Source of the DNA: an uncultured Planktomarina sp.
GTDB taxonomy: Bacteria > Pseudomonadota > Alphaproteobacteria > Rhodobacterales > Rhodobacteraceae
DNA: 64,000 nt
NCBI GenBank assembly: GCA_943788425.1
Contig: CALSQF010000012.1
Location: forward strand, 27,126-91,125
Direction of reading: 5' to 3'
The translations under genes and the position numbers were made by a program. The notes under the pieces are model-generated. The model was not told where the DNA came from. It saw nothing but the letters and a program-made list of their open reading frames with translations, and ran no database searches. Below, in pieces: positions 36,981-47,701 of the stretch (its first letter is position 1; each line of letters opens with the position of its first letter).

Positions 36981-38327
36981 ATGATTGAACCATTCCGCGA
37001 GAACCGCAAGATTGACCCCATCCGCGGCGCAATGACCGGCGACAACACCCCCAATGATATGGATCGAACCGAGATTGGCCCAACAAAACTGGCGTTTGAC
37101 GAATGGGCGAGCGCCGGGCTTGTGCTGCCTGATTTGCAGCAGATGCGCCGTTTTCGTCACAACCGGCTGGTGCAAGGGGTCACGGCCCGCGACTATGGGG
37201 CCTTGGTGGTTTTTGACCCGCTGAACATCCGTTATGCCAGTGACAGTACAAATATGCAGCTCTGGAACACCCATAACCCATTTCGTGCACTGATCGTCTG
37301 CGCCGATGGCTATATGGTCATGTGGGACTATAAAAATTCGCCCTTTCTTTCGCAATTCAATCCGCTGGTGCGCGAGCAGCGTTCTGGAGCAGATTTCTTC
37401 TATTTTGACCGTGGGGATATGGCCCATTTGGCGGCAGAGGCCTTTGCCGGTGAAGTCTATGATTTGGTCCGCAGCCATGGCGGCGGCAATATGCGCCTGG
37501 CGGTTGATAAAATCATGATGGTCGGGCTCAGAGCGCTGGAATCTAAAGGGTTTGAAGTATCTGAGGGCGAAGAGCTGACCGAGAAGGCCCGCGTGATCAA
37601 AGGGCCAGATGAGATCAAAGCGATGCGCTGCGCCAGCCATGCCTGCGAGACCGCCGTGCGCACAATGGAAGAAGCCGCTCGTGCTGGGGTGCCCGGCGGA
37701 CAGATGAGCGAAGATGACATTTGGGCCGTGCTGCATGCGGAAAATATTCGGCGCGGCGGCGAGTGGATTGAAACACGCCTCCTGGCCTCTGGTCCACGCA
37801 CCAACCCTTGGTTTCAAGAATGCGGACCACGCCTGGTGCAAAACAATGAGATAATCAGCTTTGATACCGATCTCATCGGCAGCTATGGCATCTGCGTGGA
37901 TATCTCCCGCAGCTGGTGGATTGGCAATCAAGCCCCCCGCCCCGATATGGTCGCGGCCATGCAACATGCCTATGAACATATTCAAAGTAATATGAGCATG
38001 CTGGCCCCGGGCGTTTCAATGCGCAGCCTGTCTGAAAATTGCCACCGCCTTGAGAATCAATATCAAGCACATAAATACGGCTGCCTGATGCATGGTGTTG
38101 GCCTGTGCGATGAATGGCCCTTGATTGCCTATCCCGATCATCTGGTGGATGGCGCGTTTGAATATGAGTTGGAAGCGGGCATGGTATTATGTGTGGAGGC
38201 TTTGGTCTCGCCCGAGGGCGGAGATTTCTCCATCAAGTTGGAAGATCAGGTTTTGATTACCGACGATGGGTTTGAAAATCTGACCACCTATCCATTTGAT
38301 CCGGCGCTGATGGGGGCGCAGGCTTAG
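36981..38327 (+). CDS. dddP: Dimethylsulfoniopropionate lyase DddP
   Basis: Cleaves DMSP to dimethyl sulfide and acrylate; a M24 (pita-bread) fold enzyme adapted from a peptidase. ATG 36981 follows AAAGGAGCG and gives 448 residues, the family length. With this start, ligand residues fall at the positions reported for the Ruegeria DddP structure: Asp295 and Asp297 (ISFDTDLIG), Asp307 (GICVDISR), His371 (MHGVGLCDEWP), Glu406 (MVLCVEALV), Glu421 (IKLEDQVLI), with the catalytic-type Asp377. The N-terminal half also matches (VVFDPLNIRYASDSTNMQLW). It diverges from a DUF3445 gene and is followed by a shared terminator. Confidence 0.93.
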   Translation: MIEPFRENRKIDPIRGAMTGDNTPNDMDRTEIGPTKLAFDEWASAGLVLPDLQQMRRFRHNRLVQGVTARDYGALVVFDPLNIRYASDSTNMQLWNTHNPFRALIVCADGYMVMWDYKNSPFLSQFNPLVREQRSGADFFYFDRGDMAHLAAEAFAGEVYDLVRSHGGGNMRLAVDKIMMVGLRALESKGFEVSEGEELTEKARVIKGPDEIKAMRCASHACETAVRTMEEAARAGVPGGQMSEDDIWAVLHAENIRRGGEWIETRLLASGPRTNPWFQECGPRLVQNNEIISFDTDLIGSYGICVDISRSWWIGNQAPRPDMVAAMQHAYEHIQSNMSMLAPGVSMRSLSENCHRLENQYQAHKYGCLMHGVGLCDEWPLIAYPDHLVDGAFEYELEAGMVLCVEALVSPEGGDFSIKLEDQVLITDDGFENLTTYPFDPALMGAQA

Positions 38328-38352
38328 ACCAAAAGCCCGCCTGCCAAATGAA

Positions 38353-38378
38353 AAGGGCGCCGCCGAAGCCGCGCCCTT
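38353..38378. terminator. Hairpin terminator between dddP and bioY
   Basis: AAGGGCGC and GCGCCCTT form an 8-bp stem around a CGCCGAAGCC loop, placed between two convergent genes. T/A runs are short, so efficiency is uncertain. Confidence 0.55.
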
Positions 38379-38401
38379 ATATGACTGAACGTCAAAACCC
38401 G

Positions 38402-39001
38402 TTACTTGCGCGCGCGGCCCACCAGGCTCCAAAGCGCTGGCAACAAGAGCGCCGCGAGGGCCAATTTCACCACATCTCCCAGCAAGAATGGCGTCAAACC
38501 CCAGGATAAAATAGGCGCTTCCAGGCCGTAAAGCACGGTCAACCAAATCAGGCCAGGCACATAGATGAGCGCATTGCCGAGCACCAAGGCCAGGGCCATT
38601 TTGCCCCGCGCCCGGTCCCAACCCTTGCGCGCCATAGCACCTAGGGCCACGACGGCGAGAACATAACCAACCAAATAACCGCCCGTACTGCCCATCATAT
38701 AGCTGAGACCAGAGACCTCTGCACTGGAGCGGGCAAAAACGTCAAAGCCCAATGCGCCTATCAGCATATAGCCCAAAATCGTTGCCAGACCCAAGCGTGC
38801 GCCATAGGCCGCACCAATACTCAAAACAGCAAAAGTGCCCATGGTCATTGGAACTGGGAACATCGGAATCTTGATTTTCGCGGCGAGGACCAAAGCGGCG
38901 ATGCCTGCTACGACCAAAACCAATTGCTTAACCCGCAGCGCTAGGCCGGTTTGCGGAAAAATAGCCTCTGCCAGTGTCAAAGACGGGGTCTGTGTGGTCA
39001 T
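38402..39001 (-). CDS. bioY: Biotin transporter BioY
   Basis: The substrate-specific S-component of an ECF-type biotin importer in the inner membrane. The 199-residue protein has about six hydrophobic helices. The typical BioY parts are KIPMFPVPMTMGTFAVLSIG, GARLGLATILGYMLIGALG and MGSTGGYLVGYVLAVVALG. No bioM or bioN gene is adjacent; solitary BioY proteins can work alone or with shared modules. It converges with dddP. Confidence 0.92.
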   Translation of the reverse strand: MTTQTPSLTLAEAIFPQTGLALRVKQLVLVVAGIAALVLAAKIKIPMFPVPMTMGTFAVLSIGAAYGARLGLATILGYMLIGALGFDVFARSSAEVSGLSYMMGSTGGYLVGYVLAVVALGAMARKGWDRARGKMALALVLGNALIYVPGLIWLTVLYGLEAPILSWGLTPFLLGDVVKLALAALLLPALWSLVGRARK

Positions 39002-39063
39002 GTTAAATTTCCTTTTGTTTTGCAGCTATGACTTAGCCTTTGTCACCAACCCTTCGCAAGGCC

Positions 39064-39513
39064 TCATCTGTGCGTTTTGCGGTAACAGGAGCGCATATCA
39101 TAGCTCTTGCGCGGTCCGGTCACCTGCCAATAGGCCGTCCAATCAGGCCAGTGCGCAAAATCATAGGTCACATGATATTCATCCGGCGGGCAAAGATGAT
39201 GCGCCGTCGGGCTGCTTTGTACCAAATCAATATGGTGGAAGAATCTATCATCCTCAAAGAAGACATCAATGCCACCGGCCGCATCGGGGTGCCAGCGATA
39301 GCGCCGGCTGCTGGCAAGAGCTGGGCTATGCGCCAAAATCAGCTGCCCAGTTTCATGATACCAGCCGTCTGCAATGCGGCACTGGCCCTTGAATTGTACC
39401 GGAGTATCTTGATGGTGATCGAAGATTTGCCGAGTGATACCCCAGCTGTGACCCATAAAGTCATCAAGGCTAAATGGCAGTTTTGGCAGGGGTGCGGCGC
39501 TCTTGGATATCAT
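39064..39513 (-). CDS. DUF6314 family protein
   Basis: A conserved protein of unknown function. The start at ATG 39513 (MISKSAAPLPKLPFSLDDFM, 149 residues) has GGGAAGG upstream; an extension to 39600 is possible but would crowd purB. The fold looks like a lipocalin-type barrel: SWGITRQIFDHHQD, FKGQCRIADGWYHETGQL, RRYRWHPDAAGGIDVFFEDD, then HHLCPPDEYHVTYDF and WTAYWQVTGPRKSYDM, matching DUF6314 members. It diverges from purB. Confidence 0.75.
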   Translation of the reverse strand: MISKSAAPLPKLPFSLDDFMGHSWGITRQIFDHHQDTPVQFKGQCRIADGWYHETGQLILAHSPALASSRRYRWHPDAAGGIDVFFEDDRFFHHIDLVQSSPTAHHLCPPDEYHVTYDFAHWPDWTAYWQVTGPRKSYDMRSCYRKTHR

Positions 39514-39627
39514 AGCCTTCCCTAGCAGGTCTTGCAGTGCAATCAAACCCGGCGGCTGCGCTTGAACCCACGCGCGCGGCAGTCTAAGAGGCAGCCACAC
39601 GCTCCCAACTCACGAGGCCATGATCCT

Positions 39628-40932
39628 ATGATCGAACGTTATTCCCGCCCTGAAATGGTTGATATCTGGTCACCCAAAACGAAATTCCGCATCTGGTATG
39701 AAATTGAAGCACATGCCTGTGATGCACAGGCCAAATTGGGCGTGATTCCGCAGGCCAATGCCGATGCGGTTTGGACAGCGAAAGATGTAGAGTTCGACGT
39801 GGCGAAAATTGATGCCATTGAAGCGGTCACAAAACACGACGTAATCGCCTTTTTGACCCATCTATCCGATATTATCGGCGGAGATGTGGCGCGTTTTGTA
39901 CATCAAGGCATGACCAGCTCCGACGTTTTGGACACCACGTTGAACGTGCAGCTCACCCGAGCTGCCGATATTCTAATTGCGGATATTGAATCTTTGCTGG
40001 CCGCACTCAAGCGCCGCGCGCTGGAGCATAAAGACACCGTTCGGATTGGCCGAAGCCATGGCATCCACGCCGAACCTGTGACCATGGGACTGACCTTCGC
40101 ACGGTTTTATGCAGAAATGGATCGCAACCTAGAGCGCATGCGCCGGGCCCGTGATGAGATCGCCACTGGCGCGATTTCTGGCGCGGTTGGCACCTTTGCC
40201 AATATAGACCCTTCCGTCGAGGAACATGTCTGCGCGCAATTGGGGCTGAAACCAGAACCCATCAGCACACAAGTCATCCCGCGCGATCGTCACGCAGCCT
40301 TCTTTGCCACGCTCGGCATTGTCGCAAGCTCCATTGAGAATATCGCCATTGAAATTCGCCATATGCAGCGCACCGAAGTTTTGGAAGCCGAAGAATTTTT
40401 CTCCAAAGGTCAAAAAGGCAGCTCCGCCATGCCGCATAAGCGCAACCCGGTTCTAACCGAGAACCTCACCGGTTTGGCGCGCATTGTGCGGATGGCCGTG
40501 GTGCCGGCGATGGAAAACGTGGCCCTGTGGCATGAGCGGGATATCTCACACAGCTCCGTAGAGCGGGCCATCGGCCCCGATGCCACCATCACCCTTGATT
40601 TTGCCCTCGCCCGCCTGACCGGTGTGATTGATAAATTGGTAATCTATCCAGACAATATGATCGCAAATATGAATAAGTTTCGCGGATTGGTACATTCTCA
40701 GCGGGTCTTGCTGGCACTGACGCAAAAAGGCATGAGCCGTGAAGATAGTTACCGCCTCGTGCAACGCAATGCGATGCGGGTCTGGGAGCAAGGTGTAGAT
40801 TTCTTGACAGAATTGAAAGCCGATCCAGAAGTCACGGCTGCCATGTCTGTGGAAGAAATCGAAGATAAATTCGATCTTGGCTACCACACGAAACATGTGG
40901 ATACTATTTTCACCCGCGTCTTCGGCGCCTAA
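39628..40932 (+). CDS. purB: Adenylosuccinate lyase
   Basis: Catalyses two fumarate-releasing steps in purine synthesis (SAICAR to AICAR and adenylosuccinate to AMP). The start at ATG 39628 (MIERYSRPEMVDIWSPKTKF) gives 434 residues. Active-site stretches are THxx-type VKHDVIAFLTHLSD, HQGMTSSDVLDTTLNVQL, RSHGIHAEPVTMG, and the fumarase-superfamily signature GSSAMPHKRNPVLTENL (about residue 265). No disruption is seen. Confidence 0.96.
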   Translation: MIERYSRPEMVDIWSPKTKFRIWYEIEAHACDAQAKLGVIPQANADAVWTAKDVEFDVAKIDAIEAVTKHDVIAFLTHLSDIIGGDVARFVHQGMTSSDVLDTTLNVQLTRAADILIADIESLLAALKRRALEHKDTVRIGRSHGIHAEPVTMGLTFARFYAEMDRNLERMRRARDEIATGAISGAVGTFANIDPSVEEHVCAQLGLKPEPISTQVIPRDRHAAFFATLGIVASSIENIAIEIRHMQRTEVLEAEEFFSKGQKGSSAMPHKRNPVLTENLTGLARIVRMAVVPAMENVALWHERDISHSSVERAIGPDATITLDFALARLTGVIDKLVIYPDNMIANMNKFRGLVHSQRVLLALTQKGMSREDSYRLVQRNAMRVWEQGVDFLTELKADPEVTAAMSVEEIEDKFDLGYHTKHVDTIFTRVFGA

Positions 40933-41015
40933 ACCGAAAGCCCTCTGCGCCGATGTGAGCCTGGGGAGCATTTCCAGCGCTGGACAAAGTTTGACCACGC
41001 GCCTATTTTCGTGGG

Positions 41016-41348
41016 ATGACAGAATTTTTTGGAAAACGCTGGCATGATATGGGCGGAGATCCTGCCGGGCCTATCAATCCAGACGAACATGATTTTGCCC
41101 TTTGGGAAAAAAGAGTAGACGCCTTGATGGTGCTCACCTCTGCCGCCGGGCTGATGACCACCGACAGCCTGCGCCGCGTATTGGAAGATATGGGCCCAGA
41201 TGCTTATGAAACCATGACATATTATGAACGTTGGATCGCATCCGTCGCACAAAACATGGTGGAAGCCGGTGCTGTGACCACAGAAGAATTGGGCGCGAAA
41301 ATGGCCGAAGTGCGCGCCCGAGGAATAACCTATGGCGCGGCCTCATGA
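41016..41348 (+). CDS. Nitrile hydratase beta-subunit N-terminal half (thiocyanate hydrolase ScnB-like)
   Basis: A 110-residue protein matching only the N-terminal helical part of nitrile hydratase beta subunits. FALWEKRVDALMVLTSAAGL and the family motif YYERWIASVAQNMVEAGAVT-T are visible. It ends where the SH3-like half would begin; that half is the next gene, overlapping by ATGA. Thiocyanate hydrolase and toyocamycin nitrile hydratase have this same split. The ribosome-binding site is weak (GTGGG). It could also be read as an NHase activator-type protein, since those resemble the same domain. Confidence 0.82.
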   Translation: MTEFFGKRWHDMGGDPAGPINPDEHDFALWEKRVDALMVLTSAAGLMTTDSLRRVLEDMGPDAYETMTYYERWIASVAQNMVEAGAVTTEELGAKMAEVRARGITYGAAS

Positions 41349-41602
41349 AAGTGCGCGTCAAATCCCATTGGCCGCCGGGCCATATCCGCACGCCGGCCTA
41401 TCTGCGCGGTAAAATCGGGCATATTGAACGGCGCATTGGCCTATTTAACAATCCCGAAGAAAGTGCCTATCGCCAAGCCGGTCCGCAGCGTGAGCTGGTC
41501 CGCGTTCGCTTTCATATGGCAGAAATATGGGGCGCGCGAGCCGAACGGGGTGAGGATGTGATTGAAGCGGAAATTTATGCCCATTGGTTGGAGCCTGTTT
41601 AA
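41345..41602 (+). CDS. Nitrile hydratase beta-subunit C-terminal half, SH3-like (ScnA-like)
   Basis: An 85-residue protein equal to the C-terminal SH3-like barrel of NHase beta. GHIRTPAYLRGKIGHIERRI matches the family R-x-P-x-Y-x-R-G-K-x-G pattern, and VRVRFHMAEIWGA and AEIYAHWLEPV close the domain. The start codon overlaps the previous stop (ATGA) and its stop overlaps the alpha-subunit start (TAATG), so three chains are probably made in fixed ratio. It would contribute the arginines that hydrogen-bond the oxidised metal cysteines in the known enzymes. Confidence 0.85.
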   Translation: MKVRVKSHWPPGHIRTPAYLRGKIGHIERRIGLFNNPEESAYRQAGPQRELVRVRFHMAEIWGARAERGEDVIEAEIYAHWLEPV

Positions 41603-42252
41603 TGCCGCATGATCACCACGACCACAGTCATGAAGGCCTGTCCCCCTCTGGCCATCCCTATCGCGCTGATAACGACACGGGCCTCAGCTATTGGCAGGTG
41701 ATGGAAATAGCCTTGCGCGAATTGCTCATCGAAAAAGGGCATCTGACCGCTGCGCAAATCCACGCGCAGATCAACGCAATGGATAGCCGCAGCCCCGCCA
41801 ATGGCGCGCGAGTCGTGGCCCGGGCTTGGGTGGATCTTGAATTCAAGGCAGCCCTGCTTGACAATGCAGGAGAGGCCAGTCGCACCATGGGATTTGACAT
41901 TGGCCCGATGCATTTGATCGCGCTGGAAAATACCAACGAGGTGCATAACGTTGTGGTTTGCACACTCTGCTCTTGCTATCCGCGCAACCTGCTGGGCCTG
42001 CCGCCAGACTGGTATAAATCGCGGGCGTATCGATCTCGAACTGTGATTGAACCTCGCAAAGTTCTGTTAGAATTTGGCCTGAGTCTTCCCGAGCAGATGC
42101 AAGTGCGGGTGCACGACAGCACCGCAGATATGCGCTACATCGTTATACCAGCCCAGCCGGAAGACAGTTTTGGCCTCTCCGAAGAGGCGCTTGCCACTTG
42201 GGTGACGCGCGACAGTATGATCGGCGTTGGTCTCCCGTTAGCACCGCAATGA
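41602..42252 (+). CDS. Nitrile hydratase alpha subunit / thiocyanate hydrolase gamma-like subunit
   Basis: The metal-carrying subunit, 216 residues. The metal-binding motif is VCTLCSC, with ligands Cys120, Cys123 and Cys125. The CTLCSC form is the one seen in cobalt-type nitrile hydratases and thiocyanate hydrolase (Fe-types usually have CSLCSC). LGLPPDWYKSRAYRSRTVIE and VHDSTADMRYIVIP follow as in the family. The first ten residues are rich in histidine (MPHDHHDHSH), possibly for metal capture. Substrate, nitrile or thiocyanate, cannot be settled from sequence. It overlaps the EamA gene by ATGA. Confidence 0.9.
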   Translation: MPHDHHDHSHEGLSPSGHPYRADNDTGLSYWQVMEIALRELLIEKGHLTAAQIHAQINAMDSRSPANGARVVARAWVDLEFKAALLDNAGEASRTMGFDIGPMHLIALENTNEVHNVVVCTLCSCYPRNLLGLPPDWYKSRAYRSRTVIEPRKVLLEFGLSLPEQMQVRVHDSTADMRYIVIPAQPEDSFGLSEEALATWVTRDSMIGVGLPLAPQ

Positions 42253-43121
42253 CCCTAACTGCCGCGCAAAAAGGTGCTGCGCTTATGGTCGCAGGGGTGT
42301 TCTGCATGGCCTCAATGGATGTCATGACCAAAATCTTAGGCCATAGTATCCCGGTGGCGCAAATCGTCTGGCTGCGCTTTGTCTCACAGGCCCTCTTGGT
42401 TGGTGCAGGATTGCTGATTGCTCGGCATCCAGTTTTCACCAGCGCGCATATCAAACTGCATATGGTCCGCGGATTGGCCACGACTTTCAGCAGCTATATG
42501 TTTTTTATGGGTATAATTTATTTGTCACTTGCGGATGCCACAGCTTTGATCCAACTTGGTCCGGTGATGGTGACATTGGGCGCGGTTTTGGTTTTGGGCG
42601 AAACAATCGGTCGCCGCCGCATCCTTGGAATAGCCGCCGCCTTTCTTGGAGCGATGCTGATCATCCGACCGGGATCCTCTGTCATGGCACCGGCCTCCGC
42701 ATTCCCTATACTGGGAGCGATCGGTTTCACAGTCTATGCGCTGGCAACACGTTTTGTACGCAGCGATGGGCCTTGGACCGCATTATTCTTACAAGGCGTC
42801 TTTGGCATGCTGTTCTCCTCGCTGCTGGTGCCATTCTTTTGGCAGCCCATTGCCCTAGCCGCACTGCCTGTGGTGGCGGCTCTCGTCGGGTTTGGCATTT
42901 TGGGCCATTTGCTGATGATCCGTGCCTTCGCCGCAGCGCCAGCCAGCGATATCGCGCCTTATGGCTACGCCGGGCTACTTTTTGCCGTGATCTTCGGACT
43001 GTTGCTCTTTGGCGAGATACCAGATGGCTTCACCCTCTCTGGCGCGCTTGTTATTGTAAGTGCTGGAATATATGTGTGGTATCGTGAGAGGCTCATCCAA
43101 GCTCAGGACGACAATGGCTAA
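42249..43121 (+). CDS. EamA/DMT-superfamily transporter
   Basis: A 290-residue inner-membrane protein with about ten helices in two EamA repeats. The first runs from MTLTAAQKGAALMVAGVFCM to about residue 140 and includes SMDVMTKIL and LADATALIQLGPVMVTLGAV; the second runs from about 150 to the end. Such proteins export metabolites or amino acids. Overlaps at both ends (4 bp with the NHase alpha gene, 8 bp with the acyltransferase) place it inside the NHase operon, so it may move the nitrile, amide or a product. The substrate is unknown. Confidence 0.85.
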   Translation: MTLTAAQKGAALMVAGVFCMASMDVMTKILGHSIPVAQIVWLRFVSQALLVGAGLLIARHPVFTSAHIKLHMVRGLATTFSSYMFFMGIIYLSLADATALIQLGPVMVTLGAVLVLGETIGRRRILGIAAAFLGAMLIIRPGSSVMAPASAFPILGAIGFTVYALATRFVRSDGPWTALFLQGVFGMLFSSLLVPFFWQPIALAALPVVAALVGFGILGHLLMIRAFAAAPASDIAPYGYAGLLFAVIFGLLLFGEIPDGFTLSGALVIVSAGIYVWYRERLIQAQDDNG

Positions 43122-44013
43122 AACTGGCAAACCGCGAGGAACACTGCGCCAAAAGCTCGAATATCTGGCTATTATGGCCTTTTTTGGCGCGATGTGGCTG
43201 GTGCCCTACAGGCTGCGAAATCGCTGCGTTGGCGCCTGGCTGCGCGGTTTTTTGGGCCGCATGCTCGGGTATCGCAAGCGGGTTATGGATAACCTCGACC
43301 TGATTTACCCCGATATTCCCCAAATGCGAAAATTGCAGATTGCCAATCAGGTGCTAGACAATGCCGGACGCACCTTCACGGAAAATATGTTTCCCAAGCA
43401 GTTCCAAGTACAAAATCCTGACATAAAGCTGCATGGCGCTGGCCTTGAGGCTGTCCTGCAGGCCCATAAAGAGGGCCGCCCGATCATGTTTTTCTCCGGG
43501 CACTTTGGGAATCATGAAGCCTTCCGCGCCGCACTTTTCAAACATGGGCTCAAGGTGGGTGGCATGGTTCGGCGCATGGCTAATCCCTATTTTGATGTGC
43601 AATATAAGCGCATGCTCGACATCAACGGGCGCGGTGGCCGCGTCTTTGAAGCAGACAAACACGGCACCTTGGCCATGTTGAAATCCCTTAAAACCGGCAC
43701 AGCGCTTGTCTTATTGCTCGACCTGGCCGTCGGCCATGGCATTGCGGTGAATTTCATGGGGCGCCCAGTTTATTGCTCGGTGACAGCGGCGAGTTTCGCA
43801 CTGAAGACCAAAGCACTATTTGTGCCCTATTTCTCAATGCGCAATCGCGATGGGGAAAGCTTTAGCGTTGAGATCGGCGCCCCCATTGAGCACAGCGATG
43901 CAGAGACAATGACACGCGAGGCGACACAATCGCTAGAAGAGCGGGTGCATGCCGATCCGGGGAATTGGTTTTGGATCCATCGGCGCTGGAAATATTGCCC
44001 GCCTACAGATTAA
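43114..44013 (+). CDS. LpxL/HtrB-type lysophospholipid or lipid A acyltransferase
   Basis: A 299-residue membrane-associated acyltransferase starting at ATG 43114 (MAKTGKPRGTLRQKLEYLAI). It has an N-terminal hydrophobic segment (about residues 17-32), the catalytic H-x4-E motif in FFSGHFGNHEAFR, and WFWIHRRWKY near the end, all typical of the HtrB/MsbB family. These enzymes add secondary acyl chains to lipid A or acylate lyso-lipids; which applies here is not clear. It overlaps the transporter gene by 8 bp. Confidence 0.85.
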   Translation: MAKTGKPRGTLRQKLEYLAIMAFFGAMWLVPYRLRNRCVGAWLRGFLGRMLGYRKRVMDNLDLIYPDIPQMRKLQIANQVLDNAGRTFTENMFPKQFQVQNPDIKLHGAGLEAVLQAHKEGRPIMFFSGHFGNHEAFRAALFKHGLKVGGMVRRMANPYFDVQYKRMLDINGRGGRVFEADKHGTLAMLKSLKTGTALVLLLDLAVGHGIAVNFMGRPVYCSVTAASFALKTKALFVPYFSMRNRDGESFSVEIGAPIEHSDAETMTREATQSLEERVHADPGNWFWIHRRWKYCPPTD

Positions 44014-44088
44014 GCCCCAAAAAGGCTCCTGCCACATGCGCCGTTAATTTACCCAATAGGCAATGAAAATCTCACCATTGTCCTGATA

Positions 44089-44740
44089 TTACAACAAAAC
44101 AATATAACGCCCCCCCAGCACCCCAGTTTCAAACGTGGTGGGCCGTAGGCCGTCCCAGAGGCCTAAGTTGTGCCATTCGGTCACAATATTGGCATAATTT
44201 ACCCGACGCCCCGCATTCTGCCCACTATGAATATCGACAGTCTCCAAAGGTGAAACACCCACAAGATAGACATCATAGGGACTGGAATAATAAACGTTTT
44301 GTAAAGTAATTTCATAAGAGGCCCCCATCCGCCGAATGGAAAGCTCTGCCCCCGGTACCAGTTGCGCATATTTCTGGATCAAAGACGCAACCTCCGCGCT
44401 TTGGCCGCCAAAAGAGCTTTCGACCCCATTGACGATAAATTGTGGCGTAAAAATCATCCGCTCGTCCAACGCCTGCGCATAAGCTTTTTGACGCTCGGTA
44501 AAATCGGGATGAGCAAAGCTATCTGCCCAGCCGATATAGTCCCAATAATCCACATGCCATCCCAGTGCGATGATATCCCTTTGCTAGACGAGCTCCGAAC
44601 AAATATTCATCCGTCGGTGGGTAGGAAGAGCAGCCCTGGGAGGAGAACAGCTCAACCACCACCAGCGTATTCTGCCCATAGCCGAAATTGGGGACAATCA
44701 GCATGAAGAGGCAAAGGATCTGTAAAGCAATACGGCGCAA
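44089..44740 (-). pseudogene. DUF1223 protein, frameshifted and with a lost cysteine
   Basis: The reading frame from 44740 encodes a signal peptide (MRRIALQILCLFMLIVPNFG) and the DUF1223 opening VVVELFSSQGCSSYPPTDEY, then shifts and stops. The rest continues in another frame, open from 44583 to 44089: DIIALGWHVDYWDYIGWADSF, then FTPQFIVNGVESSFGG and the C-terminal region. The join lies near 44570-44585, and removing one base would restore about 215 residues. The thioredoxin-like CSSC of the family is CSSY here, so a putative redox cysteine is also missing. The gene is probably dead; its product was likely an exported thioredoxin-fold protein. Confidence 0.82.
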
Positions 44741-44836
44741 AAGGGTCGGTTCCTAAGTTATTTTTCATCAGCATAAAGCATCAAATTGTAACTGACCAAT
44801 CCATCAATCGTTCACAGATGTTAGAAAAATCCGCCC

Positions 44837-44848
44837 TTGGTATACAAA
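44837..44848 (+). promoter_or_regulatory. Candidate operator/extended -10 upstream of acnA
   Basis: TTGGTATACAAA is a near-palindrome around GTATAC, like many GntR-family operators (TTGTATACAA type). It overlaps a possible extended -10 (TGGTATACA). It lies 77 bp before the acnA start. Function is inferred from pattern only. Confidence 0.3.
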
Positions 44849-44925
44849 TGTATGCGATACCTCTTGATCCGCAAGTGCCAGAGCTGATAAGAGGCCTCAA
44901 CATCCTTTCAATCCTGGAGATTTTC

Positions 44926-47613
<2,688 letters not shown>

Positions 47614-47634
47614 GCGTCGATGTATACGAACAAA

Positions 47635-47660
47635 GGCCTCGGGAAACCGGGGCCTTTTTT
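47635..47660 (+). terminator. Terminator of acnA
   Basis: GGCCTCGG-GAAA-CCGGGGCC, an 8-bp stem with a GNRA-type tetraloop and one wobble pair, followed by six T. It starts 21 bp after the acnA stop. Confidence 0.85.
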
Positions 47661-47701
47661 ATGCGCTCCACACTATAATGCTTTAAACAGATTGGTGTTT
47701 C

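Noticed and set aside
36978-37985. Long open frame on the minus strand opposite dddP (335 codons)
   Set aside because: It mirrors the codon pattern of dddP, has no family motif and no supporting ribosome-binding site. The same applies to other long antisense frames, for example opposite rsmA (7450-8265) and the M20 amidohydrolase (13841-14815).
41016-41602. Frameshifted single nitrile hydratase beta gene
   Set aside because: The two halves overlap by a clean ATGA with complete domains on each side, as in known split enzymes, unlike the ragged joins at surA and DUF1223. It cannot be fully excluded without relatives.
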